Shown here: positions 1 through 9,500 of the stretch, one piece after another | Layout: each line of letters starts with the position of its first letter | Position numbering within the stretch: position 1 is the first letter of the stretch | DNA from: JAGWBF01 sp963663025 | GTDB taxonomy: Bacteria > Chloroflexota > Dehalococcoidia > Lucifugimonadales > JAGWBF01 | Reading direction: 5' to 3' | Length of the DNA stretch: 64,000 nt | Assembly: GCA_963663025.1 (NCBI GenBank) | Contig: OY760073.1 | Coordinates: forward strand, 434,001-498,000 | The notes under the pieces: generated by a model | Database searches by the model: none | Seen by the model: the letters and a program-made list of their open reading frames with translations, nothing else | Told to the model about the DNA's origin: nothing | Program-made: the position numbers and the translations under genes

Positions 1-1024
1 CGGCTATGCCGTCGGAAAGTCCGAGAGAGTCGACAAGGTCCAGGAACTCCAGCTGGGCTACGAGAACAAGGACATCCAGCACCAGGAGCAGCGCAGCTAT
101 CCCCAGGATGTCCTTGGAAAGAGGCAGGCGCTCTTTCCTCCTGGAGAACGCCTCAGTGATCAAGGGCAGGTGGAGGAAAACCAGCAGCCCATAGGGAACA
201 CCCAGGAGCCAGGACCCGCGGCTTCCCGTCCAATAGACAGCCAGGAGCTGCATGGCAATCAGGGGCACCCATAGGAGCAGCCAGAGCAGCCCTTCTTTGT
301 GGGACTTTGCCCAGCTGCTCAACACGGCCAAGCCCGTTCCAAACATCAGCAGGGTGCTGGAAACCAGGAAAGCTCCTGTGAACACAGGGTTGGCCATCGT
401 GGCTGAAACCCGGGCCTGTCCCCCCTCCCCCAGGTCCCAGGGGTCGAACCCGTAGTGCTGCATAATGCCGAAGAAGGCGATAAGGGCGCTGCTGGCAGCC
501 AGAACGATCAGGATGTTCCAAAGCTGCCTGTAACTCTTCAGGTGGGTTGCAACGATGATGAACAGGAAGAAATAGGCGAGAAGGGTGTAGGCGGAGTACC
601 CAAACTGGCCCGAAACCTCTCCCCACAGGCTGCGGTCCAGGTTCACCGACAGCACGGTGGAAACCAGGGCTACAGCTATGTACAGGACGGCTGCGAAGAC
701 TATCCATCCGCCGGGGGCGGCCCTCACCCACGTCACTGCGCTGCGGGGCAGATTTCTCACGTTGTACTGGCGCTGCAGCCCGCCCTTCAGGGCCCACTCT
801 ACAATCCACAGCAACACCATGAAGGCGACAAGTATCCTGAGGGCCACGGTCTTGGGTATTTCTACGTAGGAGTTGACCGCCTCGGATAGGAGATAGTCCG
901 GAGGAACAAATATGAGAGGAACGAGGGCTATGGTAGCCAGCCAAAGGGCCTCGATGCCGTACTCTACGTACCTGGTCAAGGCGGGGTAGGGGCCAGAGCC
1001 TGCTTCGGGGGAAGGACCGACCAT
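1..1024 (-). CDS. O-antigen ligase/polymerase-like membrane protein (partial)
   Basis: The reading frame runs from an ATG at 1024 and stays open to the window edge, so the C-terminus is missing (about 341 residues seen). Translation gives many hydrophobic segments (for example residues 25-43, 61-78, 98-120 and a dense run after 150). Two motifs resemble the Wzy_C/O-antigen ligase family: a TMANPVFTGAFL stretch near residue 215 (compare the 'GNPN..GAYL' motif) and YWTGSRGSWLLG near residue 270. Such integral membrane enzymes ligate or polymerise surface glycans. Its start overlaps the stop of the upstream amidohydrolase by one base (TGATG), so the two are probably translationally coupled. The exact substrate cannot be read from sequence. 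Confidence 0.7.
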   Translation of the reverse strand, partial: MVGPSPEAGSGPYPALTRYVEYGIEALWLATIALVPLIFVPPDYLLSEAVNSYVEIPKTVALRILVAFMVLLWIVEWALKGGLQRQYNVRNLPRSAVTWVRAAPGGWIVFAAVLYIAVALVSTVLSVNLDRSLWGEVSGQFGYSAYTLLAYFFLFIIVATHLKSYRQLWNILIVLAASSALIAFFGIMQHYGFDPWDLGEGGQARVSATMANPVFTGAFLVSSTLLMFGTGLAVLSSWAKSHKEGLLWLLLWVPLIAMQLLAVYWTGSRGSWLLGVPYGLLVFLHLPLITEAFSRRKERLPLSKDILGIAALLLVLDVLVLVAQLEFLDLVDSLGLSDGIA

Positions 1025-2019
1025 CACAAGGCCAGGAGCCCTTCCAGGTTCTTGCCGATGATCATCTCTTTCTCTTCATGGTCAAGGCTGGTCATCCCCA
1101 TGACCCAGGAGATGGGCCAGTCGATGCCCATGTCGAAGGGCCAATCAGTGCCCAGCACCACATGGTCTGCCCCTACCGAATCAATAAGGTAGCGCAGGGC
1201 GGACTCACTGTGGGTAAGGCAGTCGTAGTAGAAATGGTCCAAATACGCGCTTGGTGGATTGGCCAAGGTTGTACGAGCCTCGGAACGCACCTGCCATCCC
1301 CGGTCCATCCTGCCGATGCCGAAGCAGGCGTAACCTCCTCCATGAGAGAAGCACACCTTCAGGTCGGGGCAGGCGTCCATAACTCCGCCAAACACCAGGG
1401 ATGCAAAGGTCAAGGTGCGGTCGGCCAGGTTTCCCACGGTGTTGGGGAGGTGATACTTGGCGATGCGGGAGTTGACTATGGTATCGCCGCTCTGGTGAAA
1501 GAAGATGAGCGCGCTCATCTGCTCGGCCGCCTTGAAGAAGGGCAGGTAGGCCGGGTCGTCGAAGGTCTTTCCGTTCACCTTGTCGTCTATCATGGCGCCC
1601 TTGAGGCCCAGCTGTTGCATGCTGCGCTCCAGCTCCTTCACCGCCGACCCCACATCCTGCATTGGCAAGGTTGCAAGACCGGCAAAGCGTTCGGGCCACC
1701 CCTTGACCATCTCGGCGACCTCATCGTTGGCTTCTTTCGATGTAGCGACGGTGACTTTCAGGTCCATGTGGTAGTTGTAAAGGGCACTGTGGGTGGAGAG
1801 CACCTGCACATCTACTCCCAGGGAGTCCATGTCAGCGATGCGCATTTCAGGGGTAAAACGCATCTTCGGAGCAACGGCTGCCCTCTGCTCCCCGCAGGCC
1901 ATAATTTCCTGACCATTGGCATTGCGATCGAGCTTGATGGAATGCCAATCGGCCCCCGAATCGTTAGCTGTGAAGAAGCCTTGGGGTGTGGTATGGGCAT
2001 GGATGTCGATGCTTCGCAT
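1024..2019 (-). CDS. Amidohydrolase-2 family metal-dependent hydrolase (ACMSD-like)
   Basis: A 331-residue TIM-barrel amidohydrolase. The N-terminal metal motif DIHAHTTP (His7, His9) opens the barrel; further candidate ligands are the His in FFHQSG (about 173), the His in CFSHGGGY (about 223) and the Asp in VLGTDWPFDMG (about 290). These are the marks of the aminocarboxymuconate-semialdehyde decarboxylase/amidohydrolase-2 group, which acts on aromatic-derived acids through decarboxylation or hydrolysis. A TGATG overlap joins it to the downstream membrane protein. The substrate is unknown. A second member of the same broad family lies at 28468-29568. Confidence 0.85.
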   Translation of the reverse strand: MRSIDIHAHTTPQGFFTANDSGADWHSIKLDRNANGQEIMACGEQRAAVAPKMRFTPEMRIADMDSLGVDVQVLSTHSALYNYHMDLKVTVATSKEANDEVAEMVKGWPERFAGLATLPMQDVGSAVKELERSMQQLGLKGAMIDDKVNGKTFDDPAYLPFFKAAEQMSALIFFHQSGDTIVNSRIAKYHLPNTVGNLADRTLTFASLVFGGVMDACPDLKVCFSHGGGYACFGIGRMDRGWQVRSEARTTLANPPSAYLDHFYYDCLTHSESALRYLIDSVGADHVVLGTDWPFDMGIDWPISWVMGMTSLDHEEKEMIIGKNLEGLLAL

Positions 2020-2122
2020 TGCTGTCTCCCGCCGTATGTTGGCCCTTATCCTACAATGAGCCTTCAGCGAAAGGAAAGCGACCCCGTAATCTGCAATGGG
2101 GCGCCAAGGGTACCGAATACGG

Positions 2123-2152
2123 TTGATTCAGAAGCTATTGGAATGGTAGGAT
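2123..2152 (+). promoter_or_regulatory. Sigma70-type promoter for the CorC/HlyC gene
   Basis: TTGATT at 2123-2128 and TAGGAT at 2147-2152 are separated by 18 bases. Only 12 bases follow the -10 box before the ATG at 2165 and no ribosome-binding purine tract is present, so the transcript would be leaderless or nearly so. Confidence 0.55.
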
Positions 2153-2164
2153 GATTCTGTCGTC

Positions 2165-3448
2165 ATGGACCTGAGTGACTTATGGAAGCCAGCACTCATA
2201 GTGCTTTTCTTGGTGCTCTCCGCCTTTTTCTCCGCATCTGAGACAGCCTTCATCTCCTTGTCCCAGGTCCGTCTCGCCCACTGGGTGAACATCGGCAGGC
2301 CCGGCGCCACGAAAGTGGCGCGCATGCTCCAGCGCCCCGAAAAACTACTGGCCACGGTCCTGCTTAGCAACAATCTCGTCAACACCGCCCTCGCCTCCGT
2401 CGCAACAGCCCTTGCCATCAGCGTATTTGACAACGCCGACATGGCGGTCCTTCTTGCCACCGTCGGAGTCACCCTGCTTCTCCTCGTGTTCGGGGAGACC
2501 CTGCCCAAGAACCTGGCATGGAACCGGCCCGAGTGGGTGGCCTTCAGGGCGACCCAGCCCCTGTCCTTTATCGGGTTCGTGCTCTCGCCAGCGGTCCGGC
2601 TGCTCCAGGGACTCAGTATGTTGGTAGGGTACATCCTAGGGATAAGGCCGAACCGCTCTCAGGTGACCGAGGAGGAGATCAGGACGATGATCTCCATGGG
2701 CGCATCGGCCGGGGCTGTGGAAGCATCGGAAGCGGTGATGCTGGAGAAGGTGTTCCACTTTGGCGACCGGCAGGTGCAGGAGATCATGACACCACGCACC
2801 GAGATCGTCTGGGTGGAAGAGGACACCACCTTGGAGGAGTTTCTGGAGACCTACAACCAGGAGTCCCACACCCGGTTCCCTGTCTTTCAGGGCAATATCG
2901 AAAACATCATCGGGGTGCTTTCGGTTAAGGACTTGGTCCAATCTATGGCCCGCAAGGAAGTGCAGCCCGGCACCAGCGTTACAACAGTAGTGCGCCCTGC
3001 CTATTTCGTCCCAGAGACAAAGCTGGTGGGCGCTCTCTTCTCGGAGCTCACCCAGCAGGGCCAGCAGATGGCCATCGTCATCGACCAGTTTGGGGGTGTG
3101 TCGGGCTTGGTTACCCTCAAGAGGCTCATGGAGGTAGTGGTAGGGCCGGTAGGTGAGGAGGGTGAGCCCGCCCAAGGAGAAATTGAGATCATTGGCGATA
3201 ACATCTTCCAGGTGGGTGCAGGCATCGGCATCCAGGAAGCCAACGAGGAGCTGGGCCTCAACCTGCCCGAGGGCAACTATCAGACGCTGGCTGGGTTTAT
3301 CTTGTCTCGCCTCGGCCACATTCCCGAAGAAAAAGAATGCCTGCACTACCGGGACCTTCGCATGGAAGTGCTTGAGATGCGGCGCCTGAAGATCGAACGG
3401 GTACAGATCCACCGCCTTGTAGAGCAAGCTGTGGCCGAAGAGACTTAG
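2165..3448 (+). CDS. HlyC/CorC-type CNNM transporter-associated membrane protein
   Basis: The 427-residue protein has the usual three-part layout: a DUF21/CNNM membrane domain with the classic early FFSASETAFISLSQVRL motif (residues about 21-40) and three to four helices up to residue 155; a CBS-domain pair (about 195-320, containing MTPRTEIVWV and FPVFQGNIENIIGVL); and a C-terminal CorC_HlyC domain (about 335-420). Family members are linked to Mg/Co efflux or metal homeostasis at the cytoplasmic membrane. It is transcribed alone, divergently from the amidohydrolase. The start at 2165 fits a leaderless promoter immediately upstream. Confidence 0.93.
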   Translation: MDLSDLWKPALIVLFLVLSAFFSASETAFISLSQVRLAHWVNIGRPGATKVARMLQRPEKLLATVLLSNNLVNTALASVATALAISVFDNADMAVLLATVGVTLLLLVFGETLPKNLAWNRPEWVAFRATQPLSFIGFVLSPAVRLLQGLSMLVGYILGIRPNRSQVTEEEIRTMISMGASAGAVEASEAVMLEKVFHFGDRQVQEIMTPRTEIVWVEEDTTLEEFLETYNQESHTRFPVFQGNIENIIGVLSVKDLVQSMARKEVQPGTSVTTVVRPAYFVPETKLVGALFSELTQQGQQMAIVIDQFGGVSGLVTLKRLMEVVVGPVGEEGEPAQGEIEIIGDNIFQVGAGIGIQEANEELGLNLPEGNYQTLAGFILSRLGHIPEEKECLHYRDLRMEVLEMRRLKIERVQIHRLVEQAVAEET

Positions 3449-3599
3449 ACCTCCCTTCACCAGCCCCACCTGAGGCCCGCAGTACGGGTGTGCCGACCTT
3501 CCAGGTAACCGCAATGCCGGTCCACGCTATACGCCGGACCGTGCAATAACTTCCCGGGACTGCTGGTCTGGAAACGCCCGAAATGCGGGCCCTTCATGC

Positions 3600-3629
3600 T
3601 AGAATGATGGTTCTTGTTCCAGCAGGTGA
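3600..3629 (+). promoter_or_regulatory. -10 box and Shine-Dalgarno site for the acetyltransferase gene
   Basis: TGCTAGAAT gives an extended -10 box (TAGAAT at 3600-3605). AGGTGA at 3624-3629 sits 7 bases before the ATG at 3637 and decides between several in-frame ATGs (3604, 3607, 3637). Confidence 0.45.
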
Positions 3630-3636
3630 AGAGACT

Positions 3637-4302
3637 ATGGATGTAGCTATCCGCCCGATTTTGGAAGGCGATCTGGATATGGTGGCCCGTATCGAAAGGC
3701 AGGCCTTTCCCACCCTCTGTCCGCCAACCCCCCTAAAGCGGGAGATGGGTAATCGCCGGGTCCGATACCTGGTCGCCTGGGAGCCCCTTCCCCTGGATGA
3801 TATCGGAGCCTCATCCGAAGAGTGCCGGGAGCTGGGGACCGAAGGGTCTATTGGCGGCTTCGGCAGGCTGATGGGCGCGGTCAAGGACCGCCTGGGGCAG
3901 CGCAAGACGCCGGTCCCCACCGACTACCTCGTACAGGGGTTCGTTGGGCTGTGGTTCGTGGCCGATGAAGCGCACATCACTGCCATTGCTGTAGAGGAAG
4001 GCGCCCGGCGCCGTGGGATCGGCGAGCTGTTAATCATTGGTTCGATCTCACTGGCGATGCACCTCAGGTCTGGCGTGGTGAGCCTGGAAGCCCGGGTATC
4101 CAATTATCCTGCCCGTGCCCTATACCACAAATATGGGTTCGAGCATGTGGGACTCAGAAAGGCCTACTACACCGACAACCGGGAAGATGCGGTCATCATG
4201 ACGACGCAGCCAATCGATTCGCCCGATTACCAAGCCCGGTTCCTGGACCTGCAGAGAAAGTTTTCGGACAGGTACGGGGAAACGTCCATTGTCATTGTGT
4301 AG
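3637..4302 (+). CDS. GNAT-family N-acetyltransferase, RimI-like
   Basis: About 221 residues from the preferred start. The acetyl-CoA binding core is clear: ITAIAVEEGARRRGIGELLI is motif A with the R-R-x-G-I-G loop, followed by SLEARVSNYPARALYHKYGF (motif B, typical of RimI-type enzymes acting on protein N-termini). An insertion near residues 55-100 between beta strands is longer than in canonical RimI. The substrate is not determined; RimI-like is a family call. Upstream ATGs are in frame, but only 3637 has a well-placed AGGTGA. Confidence 0.85.
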   Translation: MDVAIRPILEGDLDMVARIERQAFPTLCPPTPLKREMGNRRVRYLVAWEPLPLDDIGASSEECRELGTEGSIGGFGRLMGAVKDRLGQRKTPVPTDYLVQGFVGLWFVADEAHITAIAVEEGARRRGIGELLIIGSISLAMHLRSGVVSLEARVSNYPARALYHKYGFEHVGLRKAYYTDNREDAVIMTTQPIDSPDYQARFLDLQRKFSDRYGETSIVIV

Positions 4303-4383
4303 ACCAGTATCCGGACGTTCTTTGAGGGCTTACCAGCGAAGAAGGTGCTTTGAGGGGCTAAACTTGACTCTCAAAGGTAAAGG

Positions 4384-4989
4384 ATGTTAACTATTGGTCT
4401 GACCGGCGGCATCGGCACCGGGAAGAGCGAGGTATCCCGACTGCTGGAGACCCATGGGGCCAGCGTCATATACGCCGACAGAATAGGACACGAAGCCTAC
4501 AGGAACTCCTCCCCCATCTGGCAAGAGCTAGTGGCTACTTTTGGAGAAGGCATTATCGGGTCCGACGGAGAGATAGACCGCAAAGTCCTGGGTTCCATAG
4601 TCTTTAGCGATCCCGGGGCGATGGAGAAACTGAACGCAATCATGCACCCGAAAATGGCTGAAATCATCGATGGAAGGATCAGCCAGTTTCGAAACGCAGG
4701 CGCCGAGGCGGTGGTAGTTGAAGCTGCTCTCCTCCTGGAGGCGGGTTGGGACTCGATGGTAGATGAGGTCTGGCTCGTCCATGCCCCTAAGGAAGCAATC
4801 GTCGAACGCCTTAAGGTCCGCAGCAATCTCTCAGAGGGAGAGGTCGAGGACCGCATGAGGTCCCAGCTACCGTACGAAGAATCATCTCGCCGCGCTCAGG
4901 TTGTGATACACAACACGGGCGATTTGCCGGAGCTGCGCACCAAAGTCGAATCAGCATGGGTTGCCAGAACGAAAGGGAAGGTTAGTTAA
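4384..4989 (+). CDS. coaE: Dephospho-CoA kinase
   Basis: The 201-residue protein matches CoaE along its length: N-terminal P-loop LTGGIGTGKSEV (residues 6-17), the conserved YADRIGHEAY segment that holds the catalytic Asp, LGSIVFSDPGAMEKLNAIMHP in the lid region, and VVVEAALLLEAGW. It phosphorylates dephospho-CoA in the last step of coenzyme A synthesis. The stop is only 2 bases ahead of the cbbQ-like ATG, so the two genes are co-transcribed; a Nudix enzyme of the CoA-pyrophosphatase type lies two genes on, which makes a small CoA-related neighbourhood. Confidence 0.96.
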   Translation: MLTIGLTGGIGTGKSEVSRLLETHGASVIYADRIGHEAYRNSSPIWQELVATFGEGIIGSDGEIDRKVLGSIVFSDPGAMEKLNAIMHPKMAEIIDGRISQFRNAGAEAVVVEAALLLEAGWDSMVDEVWLVHAPKEAIVERLKVRSNLSEGEVEDRMRSQLPYEESSRRAQVVIHNTGDLPELRTKVESAWVARTKGKVS

Positions 4990-4991
4990 GG

Positions 4992-5885
4992 ATGGTCAGT
5001 GGAGCTGCCACGTACTACCAAGAGTTCGCAATCGAAGAGTACACCGTACGGTCCGAGCCCTACTACCGGTCTGTCTCTGATGAGATAGAGCTTTTCGAAG
5101 CCGCATACCAGCAGCGACTGCCTGTGCTTCTGAAGGGGCCTACGGGCTGCGGAAAGACTCGCTTCATCGAGTACATGTCCTGGCGCCTCACCCGTCCCTT
5201 GACTATCGTCAAGAAGCGGGGCAAGCCCACCAACCAGGACCAGGATGGACACATCCCCCTGGTGACCATCGCCTGCCACGAAGACCTGACGGCCAGCGAC
5301 CTAGTCGGGCGTTACCTGCTGGAGGCGGAAGGCACCCGGTGGATGGATGGCCCACTGACCAAGGCCGTAAAAGCAGGGGCTATCTGCTACCTGGATGAGA
5401 TTGTTGAAGCCCGGAAGGACACCACAGTGCTCATCCACCCCCTGACCGACCATCGCCGTGTGCTTCCTATGGACAAGCTTGGGCAGATCATCGAAGCCAG
5501 CGGTCAGTTCCTACTCGTTATCTCCTATAACCCGGGCTACCAGAGCGCCTTGAAGGACCTGAAGCACAGCACTCGTCAGCGGTTCATCGCCATCGAATTC
5601 GACTATCCCCCCAGGGATATCGAGGCTGAGATCGTGCAGAAAGAGAGCGGGTGCGACTCGGAAAGCGCCATGGCCCTCGCCAAGCTGGCCGAAAAGGTTC
5701 GCAACCTCCGTGAGCACGGTCTCCAGGAAGGCGCCAGCACCCGGCTCCTGATCTACGCCGGCAAGCTTATCGCCCAGGGAGTAACTCCCCGTCGGGCCTG
5801 TCAGGTAGCGATTGTCTGGGCGCTGACCGATGACCAAGAGGTCCAGAAGAGCGTGGAAGAGGTCGTATCCTCCATATTCGAGTAG
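4992..5885 (+). CDS. cbbQ: CbbQ/NorQ-type MoxR-family AAA+ ATPase
   Basis: The 297-residue AAA+ ATPase carries Walker A GPTGCGKT (residues 49-56), Walker B ICYLDEI (about 131-137) followed by EARKD, and sensor-1 VISYNPGY (about 175). The C-terminal CbbQ_C-type region is present. CbbQ/NorQ proteins act as remodelling motors with a large VWA partner (CbbO/NorD) to activate metalloenzymes such as Rubisco or NO reductase. Its likely partner is the VWA protein at 6559. No Rubisco or NO reductase gene is in the window, so the client is unknown; the gene symbol reflects the family only. Confidence 0.88.
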   Translation: MVSGAATYYQEFAIEEYTVRSEPYYRSVSDEIELFEAAYQQRLPVLLKGPTGCGKTRFIEYMSWRLTRPLTIVKKRGKPTNQDQDGHIPLVTIACHEDLTASDLVGRYLLEAEGTRWMDGPLTKAVKAGAICYLDEIVEARKDTTVLIHPLTDHRRVLPMDKLGQIIEASGQFLLVISYNPGYQSALKDLKHSTRQRFIAIEFDYPPRDIEAEIVQKESGCDSESAMALAKLAEKVRNLREHGLQEGASTRLLIYAGKLIAQGVTPRRACQVAIVWALTDDQEVQKSVEEVVSSIFE

Positions 5886-5900
5886 CGGTCCCATAAAATA

Positions 5901-6533
5901 ATGCTGGAGACGCATCGGGAAGAAAGCCCCGATTTGCACGCAAAGATGCCTTTAACACTCGACTCCAATCTGGAAGCCTTTCGCGCTACCCTTTCCCATC
6001 GGCCACCGAAGACAAACGACGGCGGATCCCTTCTCCCTGCCTCCGTGTTTATCCTGGTCTATCGCAAGGACGGGAGCTACTGTCTTCTGCTGAATAAGCG
6101 CTCCCAGATGGTGGAGCATCACAAGGGTGAGGTGTCCTTCCCTGGAGGAGCCAGGGACCCGGAAGATGCCAGCTTCCTGGATGCGGCCCTTCGAGAGTGC
6201 CAGGAGGAGATGGGAATCGAACCCCAGGACATAACCACCCTGGGCCAGCTCGATGACGTCGTTACCCGAAGCAAGTTCAGGGTGAAGGTGTTTGTGGGCA
6301 CCATCCCCTATCCCTATGCATTCGAGCCCAGTTCCATAGAGATTGCCGAGGTGCTGGAGGTCCCGATAAGCGAGCTGCTGGACCCTTCGAATCTTCGTGA
6401 AGAGGTGCGCTGGTCAGGGGGCAGTTCTGTGAAATCAACCTGCTACGCCTACGGCGACCACCTGATCTATGGCGCCACCGCCCAGATGGTCGGCAGGCTG
6501 TTGGAGCTTATCCCGGCGGGGCTAAGCAACTGA
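5901..6533 (+). CDS. Nudix hydrolase, CoA pyrophosphatase-like
   Basis: About 210 residues. The Nudix box at residues 80-106 (SFPGGARDPEDA ... AALRECQEEMGI) has the long form with FPGG-x-RDP-x-D and AxxRExxEExG, which is typical of the NudL/NUDT7 CoA-pyrophosphatase group; the upstream NKR-x(5)-HKGEVSFPGG also fits the UPF0035 signature. Such enzymes cleave CoA or acyl-CoA to phosphopantetheine and 3',5'-ADP. It lies between the CbbQ and CbbO genes, an unusual interruption. A second in-frame ATG at 5946 is possible; neither has a strong ribosome-binding site. Confidence 0.88.
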   Translation: MLETHREESPDLHAKMPLTLDSNLEAFRATLSHRPPKTNDGGSLLPASVFILVYRKDGSYCLLLNKRSQMVEHHKGEVSFPGGARDPEDASFLDAALRECQEEMGIEPQDITTLGQLDDVVTRSKFRVKVFVGTIPYPYAFEPSSIEIAEVLEVPISELLDPSNLREEVRWSGGSSVKSTCYAYGDHLIYGATAQMVGRLLELIPAGLSN

Positions 6534-6558
6534 CCTTAGAATCTAAATCACAAGGACA

Positions 6559-9500
6559 TTGATCTCCAAGTGGGAGGGAAAGTTGAGCTCTCCATCAGGT
6601 CCTGAAGAAAGCTCAGCCCGCCTGGTGGTGGAGGCTGAGCTGGCAAAGATGCCGCCCTCGGTGGTGGAGGAATTCAGCCGCTCTCGAGCGGAGTTGGCCT
6701 CCGCCTTTAACGAAGAAGAGCTGAACCTGTGGGCTAAGGAAGGCCTGACCATTGCAAACCAGACCGTGCGGTCGTGGGAAGCGGCCCTGGAGTACTTCCG
6801 CGCGGGTCCCGAAGTGTCCAAGTCCCTTCCCTTCACCTCCTTCATGCAGTGGGCCCGGTGCGGCACCTACCTGTCCCAGGACTCCCCAACCCTGGCTGTT
6901 GCATATTTCAAGGCCAGCCCGGGGATCGCAGCCAACCTTCGAGCCCAGTACATTCCCCGCTGGGCCGGCCTCGGACGTAGCTTGTACAAGGGTACTTGGA
7001 AGTCCAGCACCCTGGCTGCCCGTTTCTTCGAAGTAAGCCCGCGCCTGGTCCGGTACCTGCCCTTCTGGGATGTGGAGGTGTTCCTGTCCTTGACGGAGGC
7101 CCTGTCCTACAAGTCCTACGACGTCGCCAGCGAGTGCCTAATGCTGGGGCAGGATGTCCTTGCAAACATGGGCAAGGAGCGGGAAGCCTTCCTGTCCATG
7201 TGCCGCACCCTCACCGAAGGCACCTGGCGAGAGGTCAAGGGGTGCATGGAGGTTGTGGATAGGGCCCTAGCCGTCGTAGAAGAGGGCCAGCGCAGCAGGT
7301 TTCTCAGGTTGTCGGAACGGCTGGCCAAGTCGGGACAGAGGGACATCCCCGCATTCATCCTGGAGGGCTCCCAGTCTCTTGGTCGGGTTGGCCAGTCGTC
7401 TCATCGCTACATCCTCGATCTTTGTGAAGGGCTGCTGCCCATCTCTCCCGAGAGCGTTCCCGCCTTCCTGAAGAGCTTGGACTACGTCCTGTCCAGGATC
7501 ACTCTCAGCCAGCTGGACTCTTGGTTCCAGAGGGGCGTTTCCGTCCTGGAAGAGAACCCGGATGGAGGCCTTGCCTACTTCAAGGTGGAGTCCAACACCT
7601 CGGAAGGTGTTTTGGAGACCCTCTCGTCCAGCTTGGAGCTGGACCGGGTGAAAGGGGTCATGCGCCTCTATTGCCGGGCCCTTTCCGGAGCTCCCATAGA
7701 AATCCTCGACAGCAAGGAGCTGGTGCATAAGGGCATCGGCTGGGTATCCGAGTCCCACGCTTCTACCGAGGGCACCAAGGTGTTCCTTCCCCCCGTTGTG
7801 GACCGTTACCAAGCCAAGGACGAAAACTTTGGCTGGTTCAAGGTGGTCAGCACTCACCAAGTTGCCCACATGGAGTTCGGCAGCTTCGAATTCGCCTTCG
7901 ACCGTCCCTCCAACCTGTTCTATGACATGAGGGCGGAGCTGGAGACGGAAGCTGTCGCCAAGCGGGGCGAGGCGGAGACTCTGTTGGACCCCGACCTGGA
8001 TGTGGACCTGGACAGCTCGGTGGCCGAGCGGGGTTACCTGACCGACATGGGAAGGTTCTTTCACCTCTTCGAAGACCGCCGCCTTGCTCTTGACCTGTTT
8101 ACCGGTCTTGAAGATGGAAGGTTGGATCACAGGGTAAAGGTGGAGTACCCAGGTATTTTTGCTAACTACAAGCGTGTACAGCAGGGCGCCCTGGAGGAAC
8201 GGCCGCCCATAGAAGAGATGCCACTCAAGCAGGCAATGGTGGAGCTGTTGCTTCGCCTTAGCTTGGGGCAGACCAAGGGACTGCCGGTGCCCAGGGGGTA
8301 CTCCAAGGTTGCCCGGATGCTGTCCAGGATACTGAAGCACCTGTTTACCATCAGGGCCACCGTGGAGGACACGGCCGAAGCCACTATACGGGCCTACCAG
8401 CTCATCTCTCTGCTCCCCAATGAGCCCCAACCCCCCGAAGAGTTCGAGTCCCAGGACTTCGACGACGAGCAGGAGTTCTCGGAGGAGGAGCTGCAAGAGC
8501 TGCTGCAACAGATGCAGGGTGGGCAGGACAAGGGTGGCCAGGGAGATAACGAGCAGCCCTATGAGTCCCCCCAAGAAGTGGAGTTCCGGGGAGACTTCAA
8601 ACCGGAGCTGGTTCAGCTCCTCAACCGCCTGCGCATGGACCAGAGGCAGCAGATGCAGGGAGACCCCCAGCCCATCACGAAAGAGATGCTGGAACAGCTG
8701 CTTAAGGAGAGCGCCGACCTGGACCTGGATGCGGAAGAGGGCGCTCTACAGACGACCATGGGTATGTTCGCCCAGAACATGATGAAAGAAGCCGGAACGC
8801 CTCCCCCATCATCCCAGCCGGGCCAGGGATACGGGCCAATGGTGCACGAGGATGAACAGGGAGGAGCCCTGGAGACCCGGGAGCCCAAGGCCCAGGTGTA
8901 CGACGAATGGGACTTTCGGGCCGCCGACTACAAGCCCAAGTGGTGCATTGTTCGGGAAAAGAGCGTTGAGGAAGGGGACATCAACTTCTTCAACGACACG
9001 CTGCGCAACTTTGCGGCCCTCACGTCGGACATCCGGCGCCAGTTCGAGATGGTGATCCCGGAGAGCTTCCGCAAAGTCCGTCGTGTGATCGATGGAGAAG
9101 ACCTGGACCTGGATGCAGCCATCGAGGCCACCATCGACTGGCGCAGCGGCAAGACCCCCGAAGAGAAGGTGTGGTGGCGCCGAAACAAGATCGAGCGTGA
9201 CGTTGCCGTGGTGTTCCTGCTGGATATGAGCGCCTCAACGGCGGAAGCCATCGACGAAGGGCGCCAGCCCGTGGATGACCGGGATGCGCCCGACGACCCT
9301 GTAGAGTACATGATGTGGCTGCGCAGCCGTCGGGAAGGGATGATCCGCCGCCATTACAAGCGAATAATCGACCTGGAGAAGGAGAGCACAGCCATCCTGC
9401 TCCATGCCCTGGAGACCATCGGAGACTCCTATGGCATCTACGGGTTCTCGGGCTATGGCAGGGAGAACGTCGAGTACTACGTCATAAAGGACATCGACGA

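Noticed and set aside
153..944. Long minus-strand reading frame of 263 codons
   Set aside because: It is an out-of-frame shadow of the O-antigen ligase-like gene; the other frame has membrane helices and family motifs.
1078..2154. Plus-strand reading frame of 358 codons
   Set aside because: It lies antisense to the amidohydrolase, which has intact metal motifs; composition is that of a shadow frame.
7267..8574. Minus-strand reading frame of 435 codons
   Set aside because: Antisense to the VWA protein; no recognisable motif and no ribosome-binding site.
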